Shown here: positions 1 through 10,640 of the stretch, piece after piece
How the letters are laid out: each line of letters opens with the position of its first letter
Position numbering within the stretch: the first letter of the stretch is position 1
Source: Ailurus styani
Lineage: Eukaryota; Chordata; Mammalia; Carnivora; Ailuridae
Assembly: GCA_002007465.1 (NCBI GenBank)
Contig: LNAC01000778.1
Location: 699,633-763,632, forward strand
Reading direction: 5' to 3'
Length of the DNA stretch: 64,000 nt
Program-made: the position numbers and the translations under genes
Notes under the pieces: generated by a model
Told to the model about the DNA's origin: nothing
What the model saw: only the letters and a program-made list of their open reading frames with translations
Databases searched by the model: none

Positions 1-3
1 TTG

Positions 4-32
<29 letters not shown>
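1..32. repeat. Poly-T tract at window edge
   Basis: A nearly pure T run opens the window. It may be the reverse-complemented A-tail of a retroelement, but the element would lie outside or be unrecognisable, and the sequence following it is not a known repeat. Confidence 0.7.
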
Positions 33-34
<2 letters not shown>

Positions 35-620
35 CTTGTACCCAAAAGAGAGGATCAGAAGATGAGCTGGGGAAGGGTCATCATTCCCCTGTGACAAATG
101 GGGACAGCAGGAGAAAAGTTACTCTGTTGTCACTCCAGCCCTGTGACAATTTAATAAACCTCTTAGCCTTTCCATCTAAATGAGACCTGCCTTTCTTCCC
201 TGCACCACATTTATTTAAAATGAAACAGCCTTCCTTTGACTTGTCTAAATGCTTCTTAGCACATTCTCTTTGATGCACGCATACAGTCCCTTTGCTTCCT
301 GCTTGCCCTGGCTTCTCCTTCTTGGGCAAATTAAGGGTCTAGGGCGAGTGCCTTTGTCTGTTGACTTTCACCCATACGGGTAATTCAGAGCCTTGGAGTG
401 GCACCCTCTTCTTCCTCCTGTAAACTGCCTCCAGGCAACAAGATTTGTGATGCCCACCCTAGGCTTGTGATAGGTGCCCACCCTAGGTTGGTGTCCACCC
501 TAGGCTTGTGATAGGCTCCTCTGGAGTCACCCTAGGACAGGAGAGTCCATGGAAACCAAGTCCACCACGCACATGATGTGAAGGCTCCCAGCTCTAGCCA
601 CAAGTGTCCTGGGTCGGGTG
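33..620. other. Unassigned noncoding sequence
   Basis: No gene or family is recognised. Short open frames on both strands here have no supporting motif. The only structure seen is the degenerate tandem repeat at about 448-535. Confidence 0.5.
448..535. repeat. Degenerate short tandem repeat with a 'caccctagg' core
   Basis: The motif 'cccaccctaggcttgtgatagg' and shortened variants recur. The cores are at about 453-463, 479-488 and 496-505, with a further 'caccctagg' near 528. Spacing is irregular, 17 to 32 bp. Confidence 0.6.
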
Positions 621-624
621 TCAG

Positions 625-760
625 CAGACTTGTTCCAGCTCTTCTTCCTCTGATTTGTTGTTGGATCCGGGCCAGCTACTTAGCTTGTGAATGCCTAAAT
701 TCTCACATCTGTAACATTAAGATAATGCCGACTTTCATTTCAGCTTCTGGGAATAGAATT
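625..760 (+). repeat. Probable MIR SINE fragment
   Basis: The order 'gccagctactta', 'ctaaattctcacatctgtaa', 'aagataatgccgact' resembles the MIR core ('soluble-tail cctcagtttcctcatctgtaaaatgg...gataat'). It is heavily diverged. Confidence 0.4.
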
Positions 761-1240
761 AAACTGTATATGGACATTGATGTTCCCATAGTAACAGTCA
801 CGTAAGGGATCTAGCCTGCCACCAGAGGCAATACATTATTTATGATAAGTACTTGTAAAAACTCCTCACTGTCACTGTAATAAAAGATTCTTACAGGAAA
901 TCCTGGGGATATACTTTCACATTAATTTGCATTCATTATTTCGGGGAGAGTTCACGAGGCTCCCAACTACCTAATTCTAAATTTGCAGAATAAAATCAAT
1001 TAGCACATGCTGGAGTGGCTGAATTCAAAAGCAGAACAGAGTGCTCCTGATGGCCCTTGGAAGGGGAAGGAAGGGACTGACTTCCTGGGCCTATTTATTA
1101 AAACCAGGGAGGAGTCGGTGGGTGTGGCTTGTCTGGGGAGAGATGGCTCCAGCTTGCCCAGTACATGAAGAAAACAAGACTGTTAGATAGCGCTATAAAA
1201 ACAAATTTGTTGTTGGATTATTACTGTTGTTATTATTATT
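761..1240. other. Unassigned noncoding sequence
   Basis: AT-rich to mixed sequence with no recognisable gene, RNA or repeat. Confidence 0.5.
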
Positions 1241-1346
1241 TGGGGGAGATTTTAAATATGTAATAAAATACAAAAAATGTAATAATAATCACATCATTAT
1301 TCAGAAATAACCAACATTAATATTTTGGTATGTAGCCTTCCTGTTT

Positions 1347-1371
1347 CTCTCTCTCTCTCTCTCTCTCTCTT
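1347..1371. repeat. (TC)n microsatellite
   Basis: An uninterrupted dinucleotide tract of about 12 units just upstream of the SINE cluster. Confidence 0.9.
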
Positions 1372-1390
1372 TTTTAAGATTTAGTTATTG

Positions 1391-1602
1391 GGGAGCACCT
1401 GGGTGGCTCAGTGGGTTAAAGCCTCTGCCTTGGGCTCAGGTCATGATCTCAGGGTCCTGGGATTGAGCCCCGCATCGGGCTGTCTGATCAGCAGGGAGCC
1501 TGCTTCCTCCTCTCTCTCTGCCTGCCCCTCTGCCTACTTGTGATCTCTCTCTCTCTGTGTCAAATAAATAAATAAAATCTTTAAAAGAAAGAAAAGAAAA
1601 AA
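1391..1602 (+). mobile_element. Carnivore tRNA-Lys SINE, young type
   Basis: A complete element. The head 'cacctgggtggctcagtgggttaaagcc', TC-rich middle, 'tgcctacttgtgatctctc' and an AATAAA-type tail are all present. The direct repeat aagatttagttattgg flanks it on both sides. Confidence 0.93.
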
Positions 1603-1616
1603 AGATTTAGTTATTG

Positions 1617-1786
1617 GGGCGCATGGGTGGCTCAGTCATTTAAGCGTCTGCCTTCCACTCGGGTCATGATCCCGAGGTCCTGCGATCAGCCCCTCAACAG
1701 GCTCCCTGCTCAGTGGGAAGCCTGCTTGTCCCTCTCCCTCTGCCCCTCCCCCTGCTTGTGTTCCCTCTCTCTGAAATAAATAAATT
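1617..1786 (+). mobile_element. Carnivore tRNA-Lys SINE, older type
   Basis: The head 'ggggcgcatgggtggctcagtcatttaagcg' starts directly after the right flanking repeat of the preceding SINE. The tail degenerates to 'gaaataaataaattt'. It is more diverged than its neighbour. Confidence 0.88.
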
Positions 1787-1969
1787 TATTTCTTTATAAA
1801 CTTACTATTTGAGGGAGTGAGAGAGAATGGGGGAGGGGCAGAGGGAAAGACTCTTCAAGCAGACACTCTGGGAGCCCCATGTGGGGCTCAGTCTCATGAC
1901 CCATGAGATCATGACCTGAGCTGAAAAGAAGAGTTGGACACTTAACTGACTGAGCCACCCGGGCACCCC
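1786..1969 (-). mobile_element. Carnivore tRNA-Lys SINE, older type, antisense
   Basis: It reads in reverse from an A/T-rich tail to 'actgagccacccgggcacccc'. It abuts the plus-strand SINE tail to tail, so the region from 1391 is a three-element cluster. Confidence 0.88.
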
Positions 1970-2164
1970 TATTTTCATACTTATATTTTTCTAAATGTTG
2001 TTTTGTAATCTGCTCTTTATATTTGTGAACATTTTCCCAAGTTATTTAATGTTCTTTTCAGAACATAATTGGCTGAATATGCACCATAAAGATGTATCTC
2101 TTTATTTAACCAATTCATAGTTAGTAAAGAGTTAGGTTGTATCCTGACTTGTCTTTTAATTAAA

Positions 2165-2555
2165 ATAGATTCATGTATCAACCTGAGATCTCATGTTAAT
2201 TTAGTTGACAGATTTAGACCTATATTTTGATCCATCCATAATGCTTCCATTGCTAACAACACTCTCTTTTTTCCCCGTGATTTTGCTATTAGCCCATAGT
2301 GCAAATACACCCAAATTCCCGTTCAAAAGCAAATTGCAGTGAAAGTCTCAGGTGGAGAGGCCCCTTGTCTGATTTTTGTTTTTCCATATTCTTTGGTCCT
2401 TGCATATGGATCTTTTGCCTAAAACATTATTTTCTTTCTTAATTTTATTGAAAATATCTTTTTTCTTTTTTAATTCAATAACAGTGAACTACAACAGTGA
2501 TCTTCATTTTAATTTCAAATCTATCCCTGTTATTCTCTTTTGATAATATGATTTC
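2165..2555. other. Unassigned AT-rich sequence
   Basis: No gene or confident repeat. It may be old LINE-derived DNA. Confidence 0.4.
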
Positions 2556-3075
2556 ACTTGCTTTTTTTTTTAACAAAGGCTTTATTCTTTCACCCAAATC
2601 TCACATTTTTAGTGTCAAGATTCCTTTAAAAATTCCTTGAGGACCCCAAAGAGCTTTTGGTTATGTGAGTGGTATCTATTGCTATTTGCCATGTTAGAAA
2701 TTAAAAATGAGAAATACAAAATGCTATTTCATTTTAAAGTAACAATAGAAACCTATAACATATTAACATAAATACATATTTTATGACAGATAACAGTATT
2801 TTGCAAAGCCAAAACACATTCGGCAGGAATGAATGGTATTGTTTTCCATTTTGCCGATCTCTTTGATGTCTGGCCTAACAAAAGGCAGTTGGATTCAACA
2901 ATCTGCTTCTGTATTGACACCAATTGCCACGTTTTGTTTTTGTTGAAGTACACAGACGGAGAAAACCCTGCCTCATACAGATACGTGGCTGGAAAAGGAA
3001 GGACCTGACATAACCCTCTGAAAGATCTCTGTTCTCACAGCGATCCCCTGCCTACACTTTGAGAATCACTGACTG
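2555..3075. mobile_element. Probable hAT-Charlie-type DNA transposon remnant
   Basis: It includes 'gaggaccccaaagagctttt', 'gtctggcctaacaaaaggcagttggattc' and a terminal 'acactttgagaatcactg'. The last is typical of mammalian hAT terminal inverted repeats (…gagaaccactg). I recognise it as a widespread dispersed mammalian repeat but cannot name the subfamily. Confidence 0.5.
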
Positions 3076-4035
3076 TAAGTGCTGGTCCATCTTTTTATGC
3101 TACAGTTTCCTTTTTGTAAATATATGGTGATAACAATAGTATTTCAAAGTATTCTGAAATTACAGCATGGAAACTGCTAGAGTGGAAGGCAGAAATCTAC
3201 ACCTGTTCATAAAATAGAAAAACCGTTTTCTCTGGGGCATTTGGGAGACATGGAGCTAGGAGCTATCCCAGGTAATGTGGTTTACTAAAGCAATGTGTAT
3301 TTCCAATAGCTATGTGGGTTTCACATTTCACCCCTGCAACCAAAAACTAGGAATTTTCTAAAGAAAGTTTTAAAGTTTCTTATGTGACTTTTGGTAAAGA
3401 AACTTTTATTTTCAGGAGGGTAAGATATGAATTCTGGCTCACTTTCAAAGTGGAGATATATTTCTCTGAAACCCGTTGCATAGTTATCTTGGCATTCTTC
3501 GATCTATATAATCGACCCATGTGTCTCATTTTAGCTTAGGTCAAGGGTGGAACTAATCCCTATTGGACGTTTTAAAGGCAGAATGTAAGTTTCTCATGGC
3601 CGACCTCATAATGGGTTCTGTGCGCAGCCATGGATCCAGTATGAGCTAGAATGGTTGTAATATACATACTCGGCAGGGAGCTTGATTGGATGTGCTCTGT
3701 GCAGCTCAAATGTGGGGATCACTTACAACAGTGCACATTCTGTTTTACTCTGACGCCTCGACTCAGCTTGGGAAGGTGGGATCCGGGGGGCAGGATGGCC
3801 CAGAACCCTCTGTCGTTTATCCCTACCCCAGGGTCGAGAAGATTGTCCACCCCCCCCCCCAAGAGAGCCACACTTGAATCCGGCAGTGACTTTGAGGGCC
3901 AGGCATGGGCTGGGGCACTCCAATCTGCCGCAAATATGGATTGTATCTCATCATAGCATCTCATGATGGTTGAGGAGAGGTTGCAGCCTGGATTTCAGAG
4001 AGCGTGAGTTGTGTCTGCATTTGGCAAATGGAGAT
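3076..4035. other. Unassigned noncoding sequence
   Basis: Several overlapping open frames (up to about 100 codons near 3650-3960) have no recognisable domain and include a C homopolymer at 3849-3860. No gene is called. Confidence 0.5.
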
Positions 4036-4185
4036 AATGGGCTGGGTGAGGACAAAGTGAGAAAGGATGAAAGTGTTTTGAAAGCACGTTAGGTGCAAGA
4101 ATTGTTATTACTGTTCTCAGATGAGTAAACAGTAAGCGTAGTAAACTGTCCCAGGGTGAGGAACTGCCGCGAATAGGGACACACC
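4035..4185 (-). repeat. Probable MIR fragment, antisense
   Basis: The order 'gcacgttaggtgcaag...gttattactgttctcagatgagtaaacag' and 'ctgtcccagggt' resembles reverse-complement MIR ('attttacagatgagg...cccaaggtcac'). Confidence 0.45.
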
Positions 4186-4593
4186 AGGCCTGAGGGGGTT
4201 CTTTGCTTTGCTTCTAGCAGGTCAGGGAAAAGAACCTGCTGGACCCTTCGCAGATCTTCCTGTTATGCTAATCCTGTCCGTGGAGCTTCTGAAGGGAATA
4301 CTGGGCTAAAAAGCCACGGGTGGATCCTCTACCGATCCTTAAGTCGCAAATGAAAGGGACAGCCTGGTACCGAATATTATTGTTTCCCTAGATAATGTCG
4401 TCGCTTGTTTTGCAAATGACGGCAGTCACCATCATCAGTGACTTTACTTTTCAAGTGTTTTCCACTTCTTTGATATCTGAGAGTAGTTGCTAAAATCATG
4501 GAACATACTCATTGTGAGAATATATCAAATACTTCAGTGTGCACGTCCTGTGTTTTAAAAATCCTCTGTTAGTTGTTTTTGTTTTTTCAGTTT

Positions 4594-4773
4594 AAAGTAA
4601 GCAGAACCTTGGCACTGAAATAATTTTGGAATTTAGATATTGGTTCTTGAATGAAAACTTAACTTCTTTGTGTTCAATTAGACTTCAATTGCTCCACTTC
4701 AAAAAGGTCACCTAAATTTGGAAACGACAACTGATTCTAATTGTGACAATCTCACGCTTGCTGAATCTTCTCG
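4594..4773 (+). repeat. 180-bp direct repeat, copy 1 (left of N at 4774)
   Basis: I read it as identical to 4860-5039. It is followed by a single N and a SINE tail. Most simply this is the SINE-free haplotype of the same locus joined to the SINE-bearing one. Confidence 0.95.
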
Positions 4774-4774
4774 N

Positions 4775-4859
4775 CTCCTCTCTCCTCTCTCTGCCTGCCT
4801 CTCTGCCTACTTGTAATCTCTCTCTCTGTGTCAAATAAATAAAAATAAAAAAAAAAAAT
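4775..4859 (+). mobile_element. Carnivore SINE, 3' part only (after assembly gap)
   Basis: Begins 'ctcctctctcctctctctgcctgcc', continues through 'tgcctacttgtaatctc' and ends in an A-rich tail. The 5' half is missing at the single N (4774). Confidence 0.9.
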
Positions 4860-5039
4860 AAAGTAAGCAGAACCTTGGCACTGAAATAATTTTGGAATTT
4901 AGATATTGGTTCTTGAATGAAAACTTAACTTCTTTGTGTTCAATTAGACTTCAATTGCTCCACTTCAAAAAGGTCACCTAAATTTGGAAACGACAACTGA
5001 TTCTAATTGTGACAATCTCACGCTTGCTGAATCTTCTCG
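4860..5039 (+). repeat. 180-bp direct repeat, copy 2
   Basis: The second copy of the 4594-4773 sequence. It follows the SINE tail and continues into unique sequence at 5040. Confidence 0.95.
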
Positions 5040-5412
5040 GAAAGGTTAAATTACTTTTTTCCATTTACTAAGGAACATTTCTGCATACTTCCACCACAAC
5101 GCACACCCAAAAAATCTGGGGCTCTAAAGAAATGAGGCAATCATATTTTAATGGATTAGGTTTTGATTCCTTGTGACAGCAGCGTTATCAGCTGCCGTAT
5201 GCCAATATTTTAGACTATCCGCACCAAATTTGCTTCGCTGCAATAACAGAACTGTGTTTCTCGTGAATCTATTAGAGGTGTTGTGGGTCGAATAGGAAAA
5301 TGTCCACAAACACTGAAGAATTTCTAGAGATAGCCGGGTCATAAACTGAAGTGAGTTTATTTCTAGAGAGCCAGGGTAGAATAAACTGAGTGACTGAGGG
5401 AGAGGGTTCAAG
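5040..5412. other. Unassigned noncoding sequence
   Basis: An 87-codon minus-strand open frame (5148-5411) has no recognisable family. Nothing else is seen. Confidence 0.5.
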
Positions 5413-5428
5413 AGGAATCAAGGTAGAG

Positions 5429-5926
5429 ATAGAAGATAAATACCATACGATCTCACTCGGATGTGGAATTTAAGAGACAAAACAGACTAGCATATGGGAA
5501 GAGGGGAAACAAGAGAGGGAAACAAACTGTAAGAGACTCCTCTTCTTCTTTTTAAAAAGATTTTATTATTTATCTGTGTGAGAGAGAGAATGAGAGAGAA
5601 AGAATGAGCAGAGGGAGAAGCAGACTCCCCACGGAGCAGGGCCCTGGGATCAGGACCTGAGCACAAGGCAGACACTTAACTGACGGAGCCACCAGGTGCC
5701 CCTGGAGACTCTTAACCTCTGAGAACAAACTAAGGGTTAAGGGTTTATGGGGGGAGGGGGGCGGGGGGCGGGGGATGGGCTACATAGGGGGATGGGCACT
5801 AAGGGGGGCATTTGTTGTGAGGAGCACTGGGTGTTGTATGTAATGATGAGTCACTAAATTCTACTCCTGAAACCAATATTGCCCTGTATTTTAATGAACT
5901 GGAATTTAAATAAAAATAAAAAAAAT
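5429..5926 (+). mobile_element. L1 3' end, 5'-truncated, split by an antisense SINE
   Basis: The L1 3'UTR series 'gatctcactcggatgtggaatttaagagacaaaacag', 'gagactctta..', a G-rich tract (5740-5775), 'gaaaccaatattgccctgtat' and an A-rich tail. The target-site duplication is aggaatcaaggtagag (5413-5428) and aggagtcaaggtggag (5927-5942), with two mismatches. A SINE lies at 5550-5702. Confidence 0.88.
5550..5702 (-). mobile_element. Carnivore SINE, antisense, inside the L1
   Basis: Runs from 'aaaaagattttattatttat' to 'gagccaccaggtgcccc'. The L1 motif gagactc(ct)ctt repeats on both sides as the target duplication. Confidence 0.9.
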
Positions 5927-5942
5927 AGGAGTCAAGGTGGAG

Positions 5943-6296
5943 GAACTTGAAAGGGGTTCTCAGGATCCTGCCCTGGGGGTACACGGGCTTCTTCAGTGGC
6001 CATGTTTCCTACGTCAATAGGGAACTACTAAGCTCCATAGTAGCTACACAAATGTTTGGTTCTATGAAAAATGGAGGTCTGTTCTAGGCTCATGGCTGAG
6101 CGTGGAGGGAAGCTCTAGCTTCCTATGAACAGTGTCAACTTAGCTTATATACAAGTATTGAGCAGAATAAGAAAAATAGCCAAAGAACATCTCACATAGA
6201 CCACTGTCCAAGCATAAACTGGATGATGATGATGATGGTGATTATTATTATTGTTGTCGTTTGCACTCCCGACAATATATAAATAGCCAGGGATTT
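5943..6296. other. Unassigned sequence with a short GAT/ATT microsatellite
   Basis: Apart from (gat)n and (att)n at about 6221-6256 nothing is recognised. Confidence 0.5.
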
Positions 6297-6850
6297 TTTT
6301 TTCTAGCTTTATTAAGATAAAATTGTATATACCATTATATGTTAAAGGTGGGTGACACGATGATTTGATATACATATGAATTGCAAAATGATAACCTTAG
6401 AAAGTCTGGTTAACATCTCCATTATCTCACATGTTACCTTTATTTCTCTCCAGTTTTATTGAGTTGTAATTCATGTACAGCCCTGCATAATTTTAAGGCA
6501 TGCAACATAACGACTCAATACGCAATAATGCAAAATGATCACCACAAAAATTTAGATAACATTCATCTCCATATAGTGACAAGACAATTCTTTTCCTTGT
6601 GATGAGAACTTTTAGGATCTACTCTCTTAGCAACTTTCTAATATACCTTACAGCAGTGTTAACTCTAGTCATCAGGTTGTGCATTACCTGCTCTGTACTT
6701 ACTCACCTTCCAGCTGGAACTCTGTACCTATTGACCACCTTCATCCACTCCCCCCACCCACCTGACCACTTTCTGTGTAAATGGGTGGTGTGAATGTTTG
6801 AGATCTACTCTTTAGCAGTGTTCAAGTATACAGTACACTATATATTATAT
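6297..6850 (-). mobile_element. Old L1 3'UTR, antisense
   Basis: 'agctttattaagataaaattg', 'ttttattgagttgtaattcatgtac', 'caaaatgatcaccacaa' and 'ccttgtgatgagaactttta' are L1M-type 3'UTR blocks in reverse. There appear to be two tandem-like versions of the start (6303 and 6453). Confidence 0.7.
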
Positions 6851-6854
6851 TATT

Positions 6855-7046
6855 TTTAAAAATATTTTATTTATTTATTTGACACACAGAGAGAGATCAC
6901 AAGTAGGCAGAGAGGCAGGCAGAGAGAGAGGAGGAAGCAGGCTCCCTGCTGAGCCGAGAGCCCGATGCGGGGCTAAATCCCAGGACCCCGAGACCACGAC
7001 CTGAGCCAAAGGCAGAGGCCCAACCCACTGAGCCACCCAGGCACCC
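6855..7046 (-). mobile_element. Carnivore SINE, young type, antisense
   Basis: Complete, from 'attttatttatttatttgacacacagag' to 'gagccacccaggcacc'. Flanks share 'tatattat(a/t)tta'. An (AT)n tract follows at about 7057-7093. Confidence 0.92.
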
Positions 7047-7099
7047 TATATATTATTTTATATGTGATATATATATATATATGCATATATAGTATATGT

Positions 7100-9600
7100 T
7101 GTTAAAATAGTTTTTTTTAAGGCAGGTATCCCCTTTGTTTTTGGGAACTTTCTCATGTATCTGAGTGAAAATTTCAAATACTATGGAATTACTGCAGTGC
7201 TTATGATGTGGTTTTGCATTACAGCAAAGTAATAGCCTGAATTATCATGTTCCTGCAGGTGTCTGTGGAAGGAAAGGGGTGACCACATTCAAGTTTAGAA
7301 TGAGAGAAAGAAGGGCAAAGATAGGGAGGGCTATCAGAGTTTCCACCACCATCGCTTGTGTTGCAGTTGCTCTGATAAAGACAGAAGGAAACAGGGCAGC
7401 CGGAGAGCTTGGACATTGAAACACTTGATCTACCCATAAAGAGAAGAATAGCAGTACTAAAGAATTTATCAGCATACAGTTTCTTAAGAACAACGGAGGG
7501 GGGCTATGGAAGATGAGCTGGCTTCTGTTTTGCAATGTTTCTAGCAAAAAGGGCTGCACTCCTGTTTTAGATACAATGACCACACTCAGAATTTAGACGA
7601 TCTCTTAGGGATATCTTTCCAAAGCCTCTAGGATGTGAGTCATTATATCAGAATCTTGAGCAAAAGTTGTGGAGGACTTGGAAAAGATGACATGTCATCT
7701 CCAAGTCTAGTTAACACACTAATTCCTTTAAAGGACTGGTTCTAGGAATCTTTACTGTTCCATTAATGGTGTGGATGTTCCCAGGATGAAGGGACCTGGC
7801 ATTTACACATGGCCCAGGAGAAGCTGGCTGGAGACTTTTCCCACTTCTGTTTTCTCCTTACCCCTTTACCCAGTAGCCCTATTCTCTATTACACTGCTTT
7901 CAGGAAAAAATTTGATCAACTCCCTCCTGCAAAGAGTGAGAAAAGAGAAATAAACCAAGGTTTGATATGTTTTCTTTCTCAGGAGTATCCTCATTAGGAA
8001 ACTAAGGGATGAAACTGGGTTCATAGAATTTCAGGCATCAGCTAGCCCAGTAGGAAGGAATTAGGGATGGCAGGGAGAATATCATCTACCCTACCTGGTT
8101 GTCTCTCTGCCCTTAGCAAGGCCGGCCCCAGTGGGTTCCCACTAACATGGCAGATGGCTTCCTTAGAGTCCTTCAGAAATCTTACTTGTCCTTGAGTGTG
8201 TCCAGGAAATGGCTGAGTGGAGGAGGCATTTCCTCCTGTCCTGTCTGGCACTGCCTCAAGAGTTGGGCCCGATGTGACTTTACAACAGTTATACAAGTTT
8301 CCAAGCTGAAGCCCATTTTGGTGAGGGTGGCGATATACCCCAAATAGGAGCCAGGCGCTGAAAAGGGTCAGTGTCTTCTCAGGATGATTTTTATAAAGAA
8401 AGCAAGGGGAAATTTTTATTACACAGTTGTAATCGATCATGGTAAGAAATACCAAGACAAGAGTAGGTATCAAACCGCCCTTCTTCCTTTTATCCAGGAA
8501 ACATAAGTCTCTCTTAATTAGTAATGTTCCCTTCTTGTATGTCATGGACTTCTTTGTCTTACATTGCATCCTTGTTAAAGCTTGTGGATTAATGTCACAG
8601 GGAGCCCTTCCGAAACTATGGAGCAGTCTGCACAGTTCTTTCTCTGTTTCCCTGAAAAGTCTACCCATCAAGGGCCCCTAATCTTTGTGACAGTACCAAT
8701 TGCACTCTGTAAAGGACACTTTGGGTACTTCAGGTTGAAAAATTAAAAGTCACATTATTTTCGATGGAATGTGGTCACCATAAGGGCCATTACAGATGTA
8801 TCAACAGAGTTTTGGGAATAGAAAGGAGGGAACATAAATTCCAACCAGGGAAGGAAATTACATTGGCGGTAGTGATAATAGTAGCAGCTCCATATTCAAC
8901 TCTCTGGTTAGGCCCCATATGTACACCAGCGCTTAATCCTGAGACACAAATATTCTATTTCAAAGGGGGTGAAGCATAGGACATGTTAGTTCTGCACCAC
9001 TGTCACCAATGACTAAATAACAGACTTTCATGAAAGCATTTACTAATCGTATTTGTCTCACCTTCTTCACCTACATAATGAGGCTGATGATACTTGTGCA
9101 TCACAAATTTCTTGGGGGAAACTTCAAACGAGGACAAATGCGTATAGATGCACCAAGCTATTTCCTGATGAATAGCCGAAAGCAACAATAAGGTGTTGCT
9201 CTGCGCTTCAACATTGCCATTATGTCTTGGCATCGATTGCGTATGTTGAAATACATTTCATAAGCATTTTTGGAGGTGAGTTTAGGCTTTCTGAAACACT
9301 GGCATATTTTTAGTGATTTCAAATGGAAAAGGTTCAAGCTTAATTAAGTAGGCTCTGGCATATTCAGCCATGTTCAACATGTGGAAAACAATTTGTGTTG
9401 GGAATGCCAGGCTGGGGGGGGGGTACAAAGAGGAAGTTGACCAGATCTCTGCCCCCACAGCCCTTCCAACCTGGTAGGGGAGGCTGTCGTTCAACCAACA
9501 TTCCAGCACCACAAGAGACTTAAGGATAAAAATATTGGATTGGCAAGGAAGGAGTATAAATTTTAAGTGTAACAATTAAAGAAGGAAATTATAACCAACA
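7100..9600. other. Unassigned sequence, no gene recognised
   Basis: About 2.5 kb without SINEs. It holds the longest open frame of the window (209 codons, minus strand, 8042-8671). I see no domain, signal or splice-supported structure in it and do not call a gene. A part near 8850-8960 may be MIR-like. Confidence 0.5.
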
Positions 9601-9634
9601 GTCACAACAAGAGCAATAATAATAGCTAATAATT

Positions 9635-9730
9635 GGGCGCCTGGGTGGCTCAGTGGGTTAAANTGCCTCCTTGTGATCTCTCTCCCGCTGTGAAATAAAT
9701 AAATAAAAAAAATCTTTAAAAAAAAAAAAA
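9635..9730 (+). mobile_element. Carnivore SINE, young type, centre missing at an N
   Basis: The head 'gggcgcctgggtggctcagtgggttaa' is joined by a single N (9663) to the tail 'ttgtgatctctctcccgctg...aaataaataaa'. A perfect target duplication ataatagctaataatt lies at 9619-9634 and 9731-9746. The missing middle should be about 100 bp. Confidence 0.95.
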
Positions 9731-9754
9731 ATAATAGCTAATAATTGCTCAAGA

Positions 9755-9960
9755 GCCTTTTACATTCAAGACACACTAAAAAAGATATCACACTTACTCC
9801 CCTCCAAAAATAATCTATGAAATAATTATTATCCTTATTTTACAGAAGCAGATCTTATTTTACTGAGGCTTAGGTAAAATGATTTGTGCAAGATGGAAAG
9901 GTGGAACCAAGATTTGGAGGTTGGAATCCATGTTCTTTCTGCTCAGCCACAGTGTTCCTT
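9755..9960 (-). repeat. MIR SINE, antisense
   Basis: 'attattatccttattttacagaagcag...ctgaggcttaggtaaa' followed by 'ggtggaaccaagatttgg' and 'ttctttctgctcagccacagtg' matches reverse-complement MIR order. Confidence 0.7.
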
Positions 9961-10013
9961 GTTAACAATGGCATTCTACAAATAGGTTATGGTGACGTCC
10001 AAACAATTTTGAG

Positions 10014-10239
10014 TCTTTTTTTTTTTAAAGATTTTATTTATTTATTTGAGAGAGGGAGTGAGAAAGAGAGAGAGAGAGAAAGAAGATGCATGGGCAGGGG
10101 GAGGGGTGGGGGGAGAGGGAGAAGCAGACTTCCTGCTTAGCAGGGAGCCTGATGTGGGGTGTGATCCTANCCCAGGACCCTGGGATCATGACCTGAGCCG
10201 AAGGCAGCGGCCTTAACCCACTGAGCCACCCAGGCGCCC
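10014..10239 (-). mobile_element. Carnivore SINE, antisense, contains N (10170)
   Basis: From 'aaagattttatttatttatttgag' to 'gagccacccaggcgccc'. Its first 150-odd bases are repeated at 10240-10398. Confidence 0.88.
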
Positions 10240-10409
10240 GAGTCTTTTTTTTTTTTAAGATTTTATTTATTTATTTGAGAGAGGGAGTGAGAAAGAGAGA
10301 GAGAGAGAAAGAAGATGCATGGGCAGGGGGAGGGGTGGGGGGAGAGGGAGAAGCAGACTTCCTGCTTAGCAGGGAGCCTGATGTGGGGTGTGATCCTAGG
10401 ACCCTGGGC
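10240..10409 (-). mobile_element. Second, truncated antisense SINE copy
   Basis: Near-identical to 10011-10169, including the leading 'gagtc'. It stops after 'aggaccctggg' and then runs into a C tract and L1 sequence. It is either a true tandem copy or a misjoined contig end. Confidence 0.8.
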
Positions 10410-10423
10410 TCCCCCCCAAAACA

Positions 10424-10640
10424 GACTTTTAAATTAGGGAACAAATTGGTGGTTACCAGAGGGGAGGTGGGTGGGAGGATGGTGGAATAGGTGAGGAGAT
10501 TAAGAGTCCTTTTATTGTGATGATGAGCACTGAATAATGTATAGAATTGTTGAATCACTATATTGTATGCCTGAAACTAATATAACACTGTACATTAATT
10601 ATAGTGGAGTTTAAAAAATAAAATAAAGTAAAAATGAAAA
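10424..10640 (+). mobile_element. L1 3' end fragment
   Basis: 'ggtggttaccagaggggaggtgggtggg', 'gattaagagtcctttt', 'tgcctgaaactaatataacactg' and a poor A-rich tail are the L1 3'UTR series. Confidence 0.8.

Larger units (their letters stand above)
1240..2165 (-). mobile_element. Old L1 3' region (two flanks), interrupted by SINEs
   Basis: The flanks at about 1250-1345 and 1970-2160 ('ttctaaatgttgttttgtaatctgctc', 'tatttgtgaacattttcccaagt') have the character of a decayed antisense L1M 3' end. The family call is tentative. A TC run and three SINEs occupy the middle. Confidence 0.35.

Noticed and set aside
5740..5775. G-quadruplex or regulatory G-rich island
   Set aside because: The G tract is the normal G-rich segment of the L1 3'UTR and recurs at 17.3 and 48.4 kb.
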